Assembly: GCA_964549495.1 (NCBI GenBank)
Contig: CAZJWJ010000103.1
Span: forward strand, 1 to 17,231
Direction of reading: 5' to 3'
From: JACKBJ01 sp964549495
GTDB taxonomy: Bacteria; Chloroflexota; Anaerolineae; Epilineales; Epilineaceae
Length of the DNA stretch: 17,231 nucleotides
Part shown: positions 8,702-15,349 of the stretch, piece after piece
How the letters are laid out: every line of letters starts with the position of its first letter
How positions within the stretch are numbered: position 1 is the first letter of the stretch
Translations under genes and position numbers: made by a program
The notes under the pieces: model-generated
Seen by the model: the letters and a program-made list of their open reading frames with translations, nothing else
Told to the model about the DNA's origin: nothing
Databases searched by the model: none

Positions 8702-8875
8702 GCGCCCGATATGGATCGCGTGACCAAGGCGATGAATCGGGTCGTCGACGATTTGTTCGAAGACCACAGACTGGACGCGTTCGGGCACGAAGCCGCCCGC
8801 AGACTGCTGCTGTCCATCGCCTGGAATGACGGGAATGACTCTACGTCGAAGCGAGAACCTGAGGAGCCTGCGTCG

Positions 8876-9433
8876 ATGCCTGATTATCCAAAGCGCATCG
8901 AGAACGGAGCCGGCGAGCAGATCACCTTCCTCGGCTTGGTCCAAGGCGAATCGGGCCTGCGGCTGGAGCTCGAGAACCGGGTGTCTCCGGGTAGCGGTCC
9001 GCCGATGCACGTGCATCATCTGCAGCGCGAGGTTCTGACCGTGCACCAGGGACGCATGGGCTACGAGCAACCGGGTGAGGTACCGGCCTTCGCGGAGGCC
9101 GGCCAGCAGGTCGGCTTCGAGGCCGGCGTTCCGCACCGCTTCTGGAACGCCGGTGACGAGGACCTAGTCTGCAGCGGGTACATCGAGCCGGCCGACAACG
9201 TCGAGTACTTCCTGACCCAGATCTACGATTCGCAGCGGCGCGCCGGCGGCTTGCGGCCCGACCCCTTCGAGTCGGCCTACCTGACCCGCCGCTATGCCAA
9301 CGAGTTCGGCATGCTGGAGGTGCCGGCGCCGGTCCAGCGCTTCGTCTTCCCGATCCTGGTCGGCCTCGGCCGGTTGCTGGGCAAGTTCGACCGCTATGCG
9401 GATGCGCCAGAGGTAGTGCGAAGGGCAGGATAG
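8876..9433 (+). CDS. Single-domain cupin protein
   Basis: A 185-residue cupin_2-type protein. Motif 1 fits HxHx4Ex6G exactly (H45, H47, E52, G59 in the segment HVHHLQREVLTVHQG). Motif 2 has GVPHRFWN with the third metal His (H87) and the following Asn (N91). A mononuclear metal site is therefore likely; the substrate is not apparent and a non-enzymatic sensor role is possible. A C-terminal extension (residues about 110-185) includes a hydrophobic stretch, FVFPILVGLGRLLG, that might associate with membrane. ATG 8876 is chosen because GAGGAG at 8861-8866 lies 9 bases upstream. The frame is open to an ATG at 8711, but that 55-codon extension shows no cupin-related sequence. Confidence 0.82.
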   Translation: MPDYPKRIENGAGEQITFLGLVQGESGLRLELENRVSPGSGPPMHVHHLQREVLTVHQGRMGYEQPGEVPAFAEAGQQVGFEAGVPHRFWNAGDEDLVCSGYIEPADNVEYFLTQIYDSQRRAGGLRPDPFESAYLTRRYANEFGMLEVPAPVQRFVFPILVGLGRLLGKFDRYADAPEVVRRAG

Positions 9434-9539
9434 CGGCTCGGATCACAACTGGGCCGCGACCGCGAGCCCCAGGTTGCGTAGGACGTGCCAGGAGTTCTGG
9501 GATTGCAATGGCTCTTCCCGAGGATCAAGGAGTGCGTCG

Positions 9540-11948
9540 ATGTTCGATCCATCCGTCCCCAGCCGTCGCCGCTCCGCGCTCGAACCATCCATCGGCCGAA
9601 CCCGCGCCCTTGCAGCGCGAGTGCGTGAGGGCGCACGGAGAGCCCCCTTCGGCCGGCCGCTAGCTTTGTGCCTACTGGCCGGAGCCCTCGTGACCTGTGT
9701 CGCGGCGCGCCTACCACTCCTTCAGGCTCAGGCGCAGCCGGCCGTTGGCACCTGGCGACATCACACCTGCGGTGATTGCGTCGTAAGCCTCGCGCTCGGT
9801 GACGACGCGGTCTGGGCCGGCACGATGAGCGCGGGGCTGATCCGCCACGATCGGGCAGCCGGCACGGTTCGGCAGTACACGGTCGAAGACGGTCTGCCGG
9901 GCAGGGCCATCGCCGATGTAGACATCGCGCCGGACGGTGGGCTGTGGGTCGCGACCTTCGACAGCGGTTGGACCGGCAATTCCTCGGGCTTGGCCTACTG
10001 GGATGGAAACGACTGGCATCATCGGGGACTGGTCGAGGCGGTGAGCCACATCCTCGGCACGCAGGTCGTCGCACTGGACGGCGGTCGCGCTATGGCGCGA
10101 GTCGAGGACGGAGTCGCCTACTACGACGGACAAGCCTGGATTCGACAGGACGGCCAACATGGTTTGATCCCAGCAGAGGTCCGGCGCATCGCTCGCGACA
10201 GCAACGGTTCGGCCTACGTCACGACCTCGGCCGGCGTGGCCAGACACGATGGCCAGTCCTGGCACACCGAGGACACCGATTCACTGCCCTCCCCCGACCT
10301 CCGCTGGCTCGCATTCGGCCCAGACGACAGCCTGTGGGTGGAGGGCCCCGATTTTCTGGCCCGGAGCGCCGCTCCGGCGTCGCCGGCTGCCGGTCGAAGC
10401 TGGAGCTTGTACCCACTACCCCCGAATCTGTCGCGCGATCCCTCGGCGAATCCAACGCTCCTGGCGGGTGTCGATCCCTCCGACCGGCCGTGGGCCATCC
10501 ATGACGTCGCCTACATCCTCGAGGGTGGGACCTGGGTTCAGCGAGACCTCGTCGCCGAGCTGGGGCTTCCGGCGGGTGTGGTCCGCATCGGCGGTCCCTT
10601 GGGTTCGACGCCGGCGATTGCCTTCGAGCAGCACGATGGGATCTGGGCCGGTCAGATCCCGACCGGGCTCTGGAGTTTCGATGGCGGATCGTGGTCACAC
10701 CATCCGAGTCGGATCGGGCCCAGCAATCTCATCGGCTTCAGCGTCAAGGTCGCCCCGGACGATCAGGTATGGCTGGGCCACATGCCCCTACTGCACCCGG
10801 ATCGGCTGCTCGATCGATACGACGGCCAAGCCTGGACGCATGTTGGCCAGGCCGAAGGACTGCCCATCGGGGGCACTCTGGGCGTAATGCAGAGCAACCT
10901 GGATATTGATCGCGAGGGACGGGTATGGCTGGCATCCGACGGCGGCGAGGAGTTCGATTCCTGGCTCGCGTGGAAGTCGGACACGAGCTGGGCTCACGCC
11001 AACCTGGTAGAGCTCGGGATCGGAATTGCCCGAGTCGTCACGGCCGACGATCGCGGCGGCGTCTGGCTTGGAAGCAACCACGGTGTCGCCTACTTCGACC
11101 CGTCCAGCGGTGACGTCCTTCGGCTCACGACCGAAGAAGGGCTACCCAGTGACGCGGTGTGGGCCATTGCGGTCGACCATCGACAGGCCGAAGAACGTGT
11201 ATGGATCGGCACGGAAGGCGGTCTGGCCCGATTCGAGGGAGGACGTGTGACCCGCTTCACGGGCGTCGACGGATTGGGGATGGATTCCGTCGGCGCCATC
11301 GTCGTCGACGAAACAAGAGACGCCCTCTGGCTTGCATCCTCGGTAGGGAGACCCAGCGTGGTCTCGCGGCTCGATGCCGATGGGTGGACAGTCTACGATC
11401 AAGATCACGGGCTGGCCGGCGACGGCTTCTGGAGCCTCGAGCTGGGCCCGGATGGCAGGCCTTGGGGCGCGATCTCGGATCCCTCCGACGAGCATTCCGG
11501 ATTGGCGCGCTTCGATGGCGCTGGCTGGACGATCCTTCAGGAAAAGGACGGATTGCTGTCCAACAGCGCATTCGACGTGGCGGTCGACGCCCAGGGAACG
11601 GTATGGGTGGGATCGATCTCCGGTCTCAGCGAGCTGCGGCCGGCCGAGGTCGCACCGACGACACCCAGTCCGTCTCCCAACCCCGACCCGACCGCCACCA
11701 CACCGCCCCCCAGCCCAACTCCCGAGGCCGGCTGCGTCTGTCGCGCGGCCCGCGAGCGCGCGCCGGCCGCGCTGATCTCGGCCATCCTGGCCGATCCCGA
11801 CCAGCTGGGCGGGCATGGCCAGCCGCGCGACCCGAACAAGCCGCCTGGGCCCTTCAATCCGCCGCGTGTCTGCCTGGGTATCCACAACGCGGGCACGGCC
11901 TACCACCCGCTCTTCAACCCGCTAGCCTGGAAGGCCGGTTGTCCGTGA
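9540..11948 (+). CDS. Secreted two-component-regulator-type (Reg_prop) propeller protein
   Basis: About 802 residues. The N-terminus has a basic region, a hydrophobic core (LALCLLAGALVTCVAARLPLL) and an AQAQP cleavage-like site. The body is built of repeated blades of the Reg_prop kind: YTVEDGLPGRAIADVDIAPDGGLWVATF, LTTEEGLPSDAVWAIAV, VWIGTEGGLARFEG and VWVGSISGLSELRP. These blades normally form the sensor propeller of hybrid histidine kinases, but no kinase, receiver or transmembrane anchor follows. Instead there is a Pro-Ser-Thr linker at about 705-735 and a Cys-containing tail. A stand-alone ligand-binding or surface propeller is the likely product. ATG 9540 is chosen because AAGGAG at 9527-9532 lies 7 bases upstream. 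It converges with the - strand array, 7 bases apart. Confidence 0.85.
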   Translation: MFDPSVPSRRRSALEPSIGRTRALAARVREGARRAPFGRPLALCLLAGALVTCVAARLPLLQAQAQPAVGTWRHHTCGDCVVSLALGDDAVWAGTMSAGLIRHDRAAGTVRQYTVEDGLPGRAIADVDIAPDGGLWVATFDSGWTGNSSGLAYWDGNDWHHRGLVEAVSHILGTQVVALDGGRAMARVEDGVAYYDGQAWIRQDGQHGLIPAEVRRIARDSNGSAYVTTSAGVARHDGQSWHTEDTDSLPSPDLRWLAFGPDDSLWVEGPDFLARSAAPASPAAGRSWSLYPLPPNLSRDPSANPTLLAGVDPSDRPWAIHDVAYILEGGTWVQRDLVAELGLPAGVVRIGGPLGSTPAIAFEQHDGIWAGQIPTGLWSFDGGSWSHHPSRIGPSNLIGFSVKVAPDDQVWLGHMPLLHPDRLLDRYDGQAWTHVGQAEGLPIGGTLGVMQSNLDIDREGRVWLASDGGEEFDSWLAWKSDTSWAHANLVELGIGIARVVTADDRGGVWLGSNHGVAYFDPSSGDVLRLTTEEGLPSDAVWAIAVDHRQAEERVWIGTEGGLARFEGGRVTRFTGVDGLGMDSVGAIVVDETRDALWLASSVGRPSVVSRLDADGWTVYDQDHGLAGDGFWSLELGPDGRPWGAISDPSDEHSGLARFDGAGWTILQEKDGLLSNSAFDVAVDAQGTVWVGSISGLSELRPAEVAPTTPSPSPNPDPTATTPPPSPTPEAGCVCRAARERAPAALISAILADPDQLGGHGQPRDPNKPPGPFNPPRVCLGIHNAGTAYHPLFNPLAWKAGCP

Positions 11949-11955
11949 GGTGCCG

Positions 11956-12147
11956 TCAGTTGACCGTACCACCCACATCGGTCACGCGATCTCGGATGAA
12001 GCGCTCGACCTCGAGCAAGGTGCCGGTGACGTCGATTGGCAGATAGAGCCTACCCGAGGGTCCATGAACCGCGCTGATCAGCCCTTGGAGTCCGCACAGT
12101 CGGGTCAACCCCACTGCTTCAGCATCTTGTTCGGCGGATCCACGCAC
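11956..12147 (-). CDS. Small immunity-like ORF, possibly a remnant
   Basis: A 63-codon reading frame from GTG 12147 at the tail of the - strand array. Its first codons run through an attC-like motif, so the true start may be further in (GTG or TTG near 12111-12114). The distinct part LISAVHGPSGRLYLPID followed by LLEVERFIRDRVTDVGG looks like genuine protein. The VERFIRDR segment is shared with the 83-residue ORF at 15001-15252 (29 of 36 bases match across that stretch). No ribosome site is clear. It ends 7 bases from the stop of the convergent propeller gene. It may be a truncated family member or the distal half of an immunity-type protein; function unknown. Confidence 0.5.
   Translation of the reverse strand: MRGSAEQDAEAVGLTRLCGLQGLISAVHGPSGRLYLPIDVTGTLLEVERFIRDRVTDVGGTVN
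12103..12135 (-). other. attC-like motif (left half) after the 150-residue gene
   Basis: The - strand has GCCGAACAAG followed by ATGCTGAAGCAG, resembling the R''/L'' half of integron attC sites (consensus RYYYAAC then a spacer and L''). A hairpin CAGTgGGGT-TG-ACCCgACTG lies immediately behind. The matching right half is not clear. The call needs a covariance model. Confidence 0.35.
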
Positions 12148-12153
12148 GGGCTC

Positions 12154-12606
12154 TCAGTCTGTCGACCCGATCCATTCCTCGGTGTGCCGAAACCGTCCAA
12201 GGTCTGCGGCCTCGAACTCATCACGGTGCGTCCCCCGGTCTGCGCCGAGGAACCGCAGCGCTGCGTTGATCGCATCTTCACTGGTATCGGGCCCACGAAC
12301 GATGTGACCCATTTCCGCGAGGACCGCGGCCTGAAGCCCGTCTCCCGCCCAGAGATCTGCTTCGACGTAGGCAATGCGCCCCCACCGCGATAGGCTACGG
12401 CACAGCTTGGCGAGGGGCTCAGGGACTTCCTCCGAGACACCGTCGTCTGTGAGTGGGAGGTGGGGCAGCGACAGCTCAGCACGCAGGGTCTCTACCAAGG
12501 GCACCAAGGCCAAGCCGAGCGGCAGTCGAACCAGCCGCACGTTCGCGCCGATGCTCGAGGTGAGCACGCTCTCGGCTCCCACGATGGCTTGCAGTACATA
12601 GCTCAT
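12154..12606 (-). CDS. Hypothetical protein, immunity-like, 150 residues
   Basis: I do not recognise a named family. The protein begins MSYVLQAIVGAESVL, has a central ADLWAGDGLQAAVLAEMGH and ends EADLGRFRHTEEWIGSTD. It looks soluble, with no signal peptide or membrane segment. Similar proteins occur as isolated small genes in many genomes (recollection, not a search). The frame is open upstream to 12852, but that part overlaps the disrupted neighbour in another frame and is not this gene. No clear ribosome site precedes ATG 12606. GTTGGGC, a GTTRRRY core-site match, lies 22 bases upstream. The read-through frame of the interrupted gene overlaps this start by ATGA. Confidence 0.72.
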   Translation of the reverse strand: MSYVLQAIVGAESVLTSSIGANVRLVRLPLGLALVPLVETLRAELSLPHLPLTDDGVSEEVPEPLAKLCRSLSRWGRIAYVEADLWAGDGLQAAVLAEMGHIVRGPDTSEDAINAALRFLGADRGTHRDEFEAADLGRFRHTEEWIGSTD

Positions 12607-12628
12607 GGCGCGACACTGTCCGCTGTCC

Positions 12629-12714
12629 GCCCAACACCTGCGATGGCGCTGCTCCCAGGCGAAGATCCTGCCTTGAACGGAGAGAGCCAGCTCAACTTCG
12701 CGATCGATTTGGGC
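12629..12714 (-). other. attC-like site between the interrupted gene and the 150-residue gene
   Basis: On the - strand GCCCAAA (12714-12708) begins 4 bases after the ancestral stop of the interrupted gene, and GTTGGGC (12635-12629) lies 86 bases along. The two ends are complementary at 6 of 7 positions. This is the spacing and end pairing expected of attC, but the internal L''/L' arms pair poorly. Confidence 0.35.
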
Positions 12715-12851
12715 ACGGCTACCAGAACTTCCACCACGGCTTCGCTCGTGCGGATTCTCCGGCATCGCCAGGGAACAAGATCTCGCCTTCGTCGGCGCTG
12801 ACATCGAAGAAGCCGACGCCGTGCTTGATAGCAAGTTGACGCATGAGACCA

Positions 12852-12860
12852 TGCGCCTCC
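12852..12860. repeat. Target site duplication, left copy
   Basis: TGCGCCTCC immediately left of the MITE-like element, identical to 12991-12999 on the other side. Confidence 0.93.
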
Positions 12861-12990
12861 GGGTGTGGCCAAAAAGCGTCCGAAGCGGTCAGGATCGCCG
12901 AGCCACGGGCGTAAGACCCGCGTCACAGCTGCATTGTCGGCGCTCCCGTACAACCTCGCCAGATGGCTCGGACGGTTTTTGGCCACACCC
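12861..12990. mobile_element. 130-bp MITE-like element with 23-bp terminal inverted repeats
   Basis: Both ends begin GGGTGTGGCCAAAAA when read inward. Inverted-repeat identity continues to 22 of 23 positions (one G/C difference at position 16). A second inner pair, CGAGCCA near 12899-12905 and TGGCTCG near 12964-12970, would extend the hairpin. A perfect 9-bp target duplication flanks it. There is no room for a transposase, so it must be mobilised in trans by an unlinked DDE transposase recognising these ends. Nine-base duplications occur with several insertion sequence families, so I do not assign one. It lies inside the array gene at 12719-13280. Confidence 0.92.
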
Positions 12991-12999
12991 TGCGCCTCC
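12991..12999. repeat. Target site duplication, right copy
   Basis: TGCGCCTCC immediately right of the element, an exact match of 12852-12860. Confidence 0.93.
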
Positions 13000-13321
13000 T
13001 CTGCCATGGACCAAGCGAAAGCAGCGTAGATCACCTGCCGGCCCACCGAATAATCCGTGACCTTCGGATTGTCTACATCATCGGTTGCGAGCGGCCCGTT
13101 CATGGGGGGAAATGATTCGATCATTTCCCGAAACCAAGTTTGAAGGGACGGCGCTGACATCTCTGGGTTGTCGTAGCTATGTGGCTCCGACCACTCGGTT
13201 TGCTGCCAGTACCAGGTCATGAACGAAGGCCGATCCCTCGGCGCACCTTCGGCTTCGAATACCATCAAGTCGTAGCTCATTCGACTACCTCCAACTCCAC
13301 TGGATACTCTTCTAGGGCGGC

Positions 13322-13342
13322 ACGCAGCGCCGGCCGCTGCGT
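13322..13342 (-). other. Perfect hairpin just after the 180-residue gene
   Basis: ACGCAGCG and CGCTGCGT are exact inverted repeats around a 5-base loop, starting 4 bases after the TAA stop on the - strand. The stop itself sits in AATAACA, which resembles an attC left end. It could be the core stem of a degenerate attC or a terminator stem without a U-tract. Confidence 0.4.
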
Positions 13343-13346
13343 ACTG

Positions 13347-13889
13347 TTATTCGGCAGGCTCGTTGCGTTCCAGATCCTCGAGGCTTGCCACCCGATCGAG
13401 ACCTCCACTCCATGACCACAACCGTGCACGTCCAGAAGAATACGGGCGGGTGAGCTCCGCCATCAGGGCATCCGGATCTGATAGGTCCAGAATCGTAGCC
13501 CTTCCGTAGTCGACACCACCGACCTTGTCAACATCGGCGCAGATCACGATCCGGTCCGCAAGGATTTCGTCGATCAGGTCGAGGAGCGCCTCGCGCTGTG
13601 CTTGTTTCGCTAAGCAGGCACCCCATACCGTCTGGTGCGTGTGCCAACCACCATACTGCACGCTGGGTTCGTAGCCACCGTCTACCCACACGACCAACTC
13701 GCACCTCGGATCGCCGCTTGGTGCGCGCACGTGCATCACCAGCGTCCAGCGATCTTCGTTGTGAAGCCGCTCCATCGCTGCGTGCTGACGGAACTCCGGG
13801 AATCGAGCGAAGAGCTCCGACGCGAAGACCCGTGACTCGGCCGTGACTCGGTTCTCATCGAATTCTGCCATCTTAGGGGGATGTTCCAT
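13347..13889 (-). CDS. Hypothetical protein, immunity-like, 180 residues
   Basis: Not a family I can name. It is a soluble alpha/beta protein with no signal peptide. Recognisable stretches are ESRVFASELFARFPEF, CELVVWVDGGYEPSVQYGGWHTHQT and DLIDEILADRIVICADVDK. The GGWHTHQT segment with surrounding acidic residues is the most striking, but no known catalytic pattern emerges. ATG 13889 is chosen because it follows GGCTAGGCGGAG directly, a cassette-type junction like those at other starts here; ATG 13871 and an upstream ATG at 13940, which would overlap the preceding gene, are alternatives. Single gene, same strand as its neighbours. A role as an orphan immunity protein is inferred from context only. 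Confidence 0.72.
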   Translation of the reverse strand: MEHPPKMAEFDENRVTAESRVFASELFARFPEFRQHAAMERLHNEDRWTLVMHVRAPSGDPRCELVVWVDGGYEPSVQYGGWHTHQTVWGACLAKQAQREALLDLIDEILADRIVICADVDKVGGVDYGRATILDLSDPDALMAELTRPYSSGRARLWSWSGGLDRVASLEDLERNEPAE

Positions 13890-13895
13890 CGCTCC

Positions 13896-13936
13896 GCCTA
13901 GCCTTGAATTGGGCCGACCGGCTAGAACGACCCAAT
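13896..13936 (-). other. attC-like right half overlapping the end of the 139-residue gene
   Basis: On the - strand ATTGGG and CCCAAT (13936-13931 and 13913-13908) form a stem around the stop codon of the upstream gene. The sequence TTCAAGGCTAGGC follows, close to the usual attC right end TTCAAGGCGTTAGGC but with the GTTAGG core degenerated. Confidence 0.35.
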
Positions 13937-14341
13937 ACACTCGCGGCTCTCTTCGACCAAGGCTTCCAGAGTGTAAATCAGGTCGTCATCCGGGTAGAAG
14001 GCGACGCCGCCGAACTTGGAAACCAAGGCCGTCGCCGCAACCATGGCGCAGGCACATTCGGCTAGGTCGCCTCCCCATCGAAAGGACAGCGCGGCGCTTC
14101 TCGAAGCCACGCTGATAGCAGCGCTCGGGTACATGTCTAGCAGAGGACCAACATCCTCGACGAACAGCTCGAATCCCGATGGTGTGTCTCGCACTCGGCA
14201 CGATACGAACCCGCTGCTGGTCGCGACCCTTAGATCAGGATCTAGAACAACGGGGAACGAAAGCGCCTCGATCTCGGCCTGCCAGGACGCCCGATCGGGA
14301 AACTTGGATTGTTCGAGGAAGACGTGCAGATCAACGGACAT
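13922..14341 (-). CDS. Hypothetical protein, immunity-like, 139 residues
   Basis: Small soluble protein starting MSVDLHVFLEQSKFPDRASWQ, with a central FELFVEDVGPLLDMYP, then SFRWGGDLAECACAMVAATAL and AFYPDDDLIYTLEALVEE. The N-terminal strand MS-x-D-L-x-V-F resembles those of the interrupted gene and the 160-residue gene nearby. I recall similar stand-alone proteins in many bacteria without an assigned function; an immunity or inhibitor role is inferred. ATG 14341 has AGAGG (14353-14349) 7 bases upstream. The stop TAG lies within a stem of an attC-like sequence leading to the next gene. Confidence 0.75.
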   Translation of the reverse strand: MSVDLHVFLEQSKFPDRASWQAEIEALSFPVVLDPDLRVATSSGFVSCRVRDTPSGFELFVEDVGPLLDMYPSAAISVASRSAALSFRWGGDLAECACAMVAATALVSKFGGVAFYPDDDLIYTLEALVEESRECIGSF

Positions 14342-14400
14342 CGGGAGGCCTCTTCTGTATGTTTAATAGCTTGCCGCTCAGCCGCGAGCGGCGGGTCCCA

Positions 14401-14453
14401 TGCTAACGCGCCCGAACCACGTCGCTCGTCGGCGGCAACGGCTTGTCAGGCAT
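14401..14453 (-). other. attC-like recombination site
   Basis: The - strand reads GCCTGACAAGCC at its left end, with the upstream gene's TGA stop inside it, and GCGTTAGCAT at its right end about 50 bases on. The two ends are near-complementary (ATGCCTGAC against GTTAGCAT). The middle holds GCCGCCGACGAGCG and GGTTCGGGCGC, much like the inner arms of canonical cassette sites. This is the best attC candidate in the window. No integrase is present to support it. Confidence 0.5.
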
Positions 14454-14928
14454 CAGCATCCGGTCGAGACTGTCCGAGAACCTTGTCCCGATAGGCGGAC
14501 CAACCTTCGAATCCGCCGGTGAGTACGGCACCAAGCTCGCTGGGTGACTGAACCAAGATCAACCCTAAGCTCTCGCGAACGCCGGCGGGGACACTCGGTT
14601 CTTGCGCGTGCGAGATAAGAACGAGCGGGGTATCCGCCATGGCCGGGATGATGACCATGTCGCCAGCACGTGCGACATCGAACATGAACTTGATCAGACA
14701 ATCGCCGATGCCGCGAATGTGGAACGCGCACCCAGTAAAGGCCTCCTCGGACTCGAGCCCGCTCGCAGAAAACTCGACGTCAACGCCATCGGGAAAGGTA
14801 ACGACGTAGAAGCCGAACTCACTAGGTCCGCGATACGTCACCCCGTTGAGCACATCGCGGACACGCCGACGGTCCACGTCGGCTGGCTCACCGTCGACAA
14901 ACCGTTGCAGGAAAACGTCGAAACTCAC
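14446..14928 (-). CDS. Hypothetical protein, immunity-like, 160 residues
   Basis: Soluble protein starting MSFDVFLQRFVDGEPADVDR, followed by FGFYVVTFPDGVDVEFSASG, FTGCAFHIRGIGDCLIKFMF, DVARAGDMVIIPAM and a C-terminal GGFEGWSAYRDKVLGQ. I recall this pattern from widespread small stand-alone genes, but no function is assigned. GTG 14928 is chosen because AAAGGA (14943-14938) lies 9 bases upstream. The stop TGA is embedded in GCCTGACAAGCC, the left end of an attC-like site, as in integron cassettes where the gene ends within the site. A cytoplasmic immunity or inhibitor role is possible but unproven. Confidence 0.76.
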   Translation of the reverse strand: MSFDVFLQRFVDGEPADVDRRRVRDVLNGVTYRGPSEFGFYVVTFPDGVDVEFSASGLESEEAFTGCAFHIRGIGDCLIKFMFDVARAGDMVIIPAMADTPLVLISHAQEPSVPAGVRESLGLILVQSPSELGAVLTGGFEGWSAYRDKVLGQSRPDADA

Positions 14929-14944
14929 GGGGCGGAGTCCTTTA

Positions 14945-15006
14945 GGACAGGCACCTTGCCGATGGAGTGCCGGTCGGTAGTCGCTTGCTGTAGAGGCTTG
15001 TTAGCC
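14945..15006 (-). other. attC-like left half after the 83-residue ORF
   Basis: The - strand has GGCTAACAAGCC (a close match to the canonical CCTAACAAGGC) with the upstream TAA stop inside CTAAC. A GGCAC/GTGCC stem follows (14950-14954 and 14967-14971). The GTTRRRY right end expected before the next gene is not recognisable. Confidence 0.4.
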
Positions 15007-15252
15007 ATCCTGAATGCCATTGCACGACCCATCACAGCAGAACCTGCTTCGCTCCTCGTCCCCGAGGGCGATGTCCATGAGAAGCTGCATGCCCATCACC
15101 GGTCCTGGAACGATCTCGTCTTCGTCGACCTCGTTGCCGTCATACTCAGCGTTGGTTGGGATCTCAACATTGGTGATCCACCGGACCGCACGACCTGCAT
15201 CGGTGGCGCGTTCTCGTATGAATCGCTCGACATGCCTCCATTCTCTTGCCAT
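15001..15252 (-). CDS. Small acidic protein, probably a truncated array gene
   Basis: 83 codons from ATG 15252: MAREWRHVERFIRERATDAG, then RWITNVEIPTNAEYDG, EVDEDEIVPGPVMGMQLLMD and a Cys-containing tail. There is no ribosome site, and the same frame upstream is blocked by a TGA only a few codons before conserved-looking residues. This suggests a gene that lost its 5' half. The first 10 codons lie in the 86-bp repeat copy at 15224-15309. VERFIRERATDAG parallels VERFIRDRVTDVG in the ORF at 11956-12147. The TAA stop lies in CTAACAAG of an attC-like site. Function unknown. Confidence 0.5.
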   Translation of the reverse strand: MAREWRHVERFIRERATDAGRAVRWITNVEIPTNAEYDGNEVDEDEIVPGPVMGMQLLMDIALGDEERSRFCCDGSCNGIQDG

Positions 15253-15309
15253 AGTAGCGCGGAATGCACCAGATCAGTCCTCTGGGTCCGCGAAGCCGGG
15301 GCAACTCAA
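15224..15309. repeat. About 86-bp direct repeat, copy 2
   Basis: Matches 16257-16342 at roughly 85 percent by eye, including the exact run TAGCGCGGAATGCACC and GGGTCCGCGAAG. It covers the start of the 83-residue ORF and the gap before it. Immediately beyond, the - strand has CCTAGCAAG (15338-15330), an attC-like left end after the stop of the DUF416-like gene. Confidence 0.85.
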
Positions 15310-15349
15310 CCGATCCTCGGCGGCAGTGTCTTGCTAGGTGACTACCTTG

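Larger units (their letters stand above)
12719..13280 (-). pseudogene. Hypothetical array gene interrupted by a MITE-like insertion
   Basis: The 5' part starts at ATG 13280 with GGAGG 7 bases upstream (13292-13288) and reads MSYDLMVFEAEGAPRDR through VIYAAFAWSMAEEA. There a 130-bp element plus a duplicated 9-mer interrupts it. Past the element the original frame resumes as HGLMRQLAIKHGVGFF, then SADEGEILFPGD and the end KPWWKFW, with stop TAG at 12721-12719. The extra 139 bases shift the frame, so the present frame runs on with unrelated residues to 12603. Deleting element plus one duplication gives 423 bases, a clean 140-residue protein. The family is of unknown function and small soluble immunity-like type; the N-terminal MS-x-D-L-x-V-F motif is shared with two neighbours. 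A truncated product is the likely current outcome. Confidence 0.85.

Noticed and set aside
8711..8875. 55-codon N-terminal extension of the cupin
   Set aside because: A good ribosome site precedes ATG 8876 and the extension has no cupin-like or signal sequence; it starts almost at a putative -10 element.
12154..12852. 232-codon reading of the immunity-like gene
   Set aside because: The first 82 codons are out of frame with the disrupted upstream gene and cross an attC-like spacer; the recognisable protein starts at 12606.
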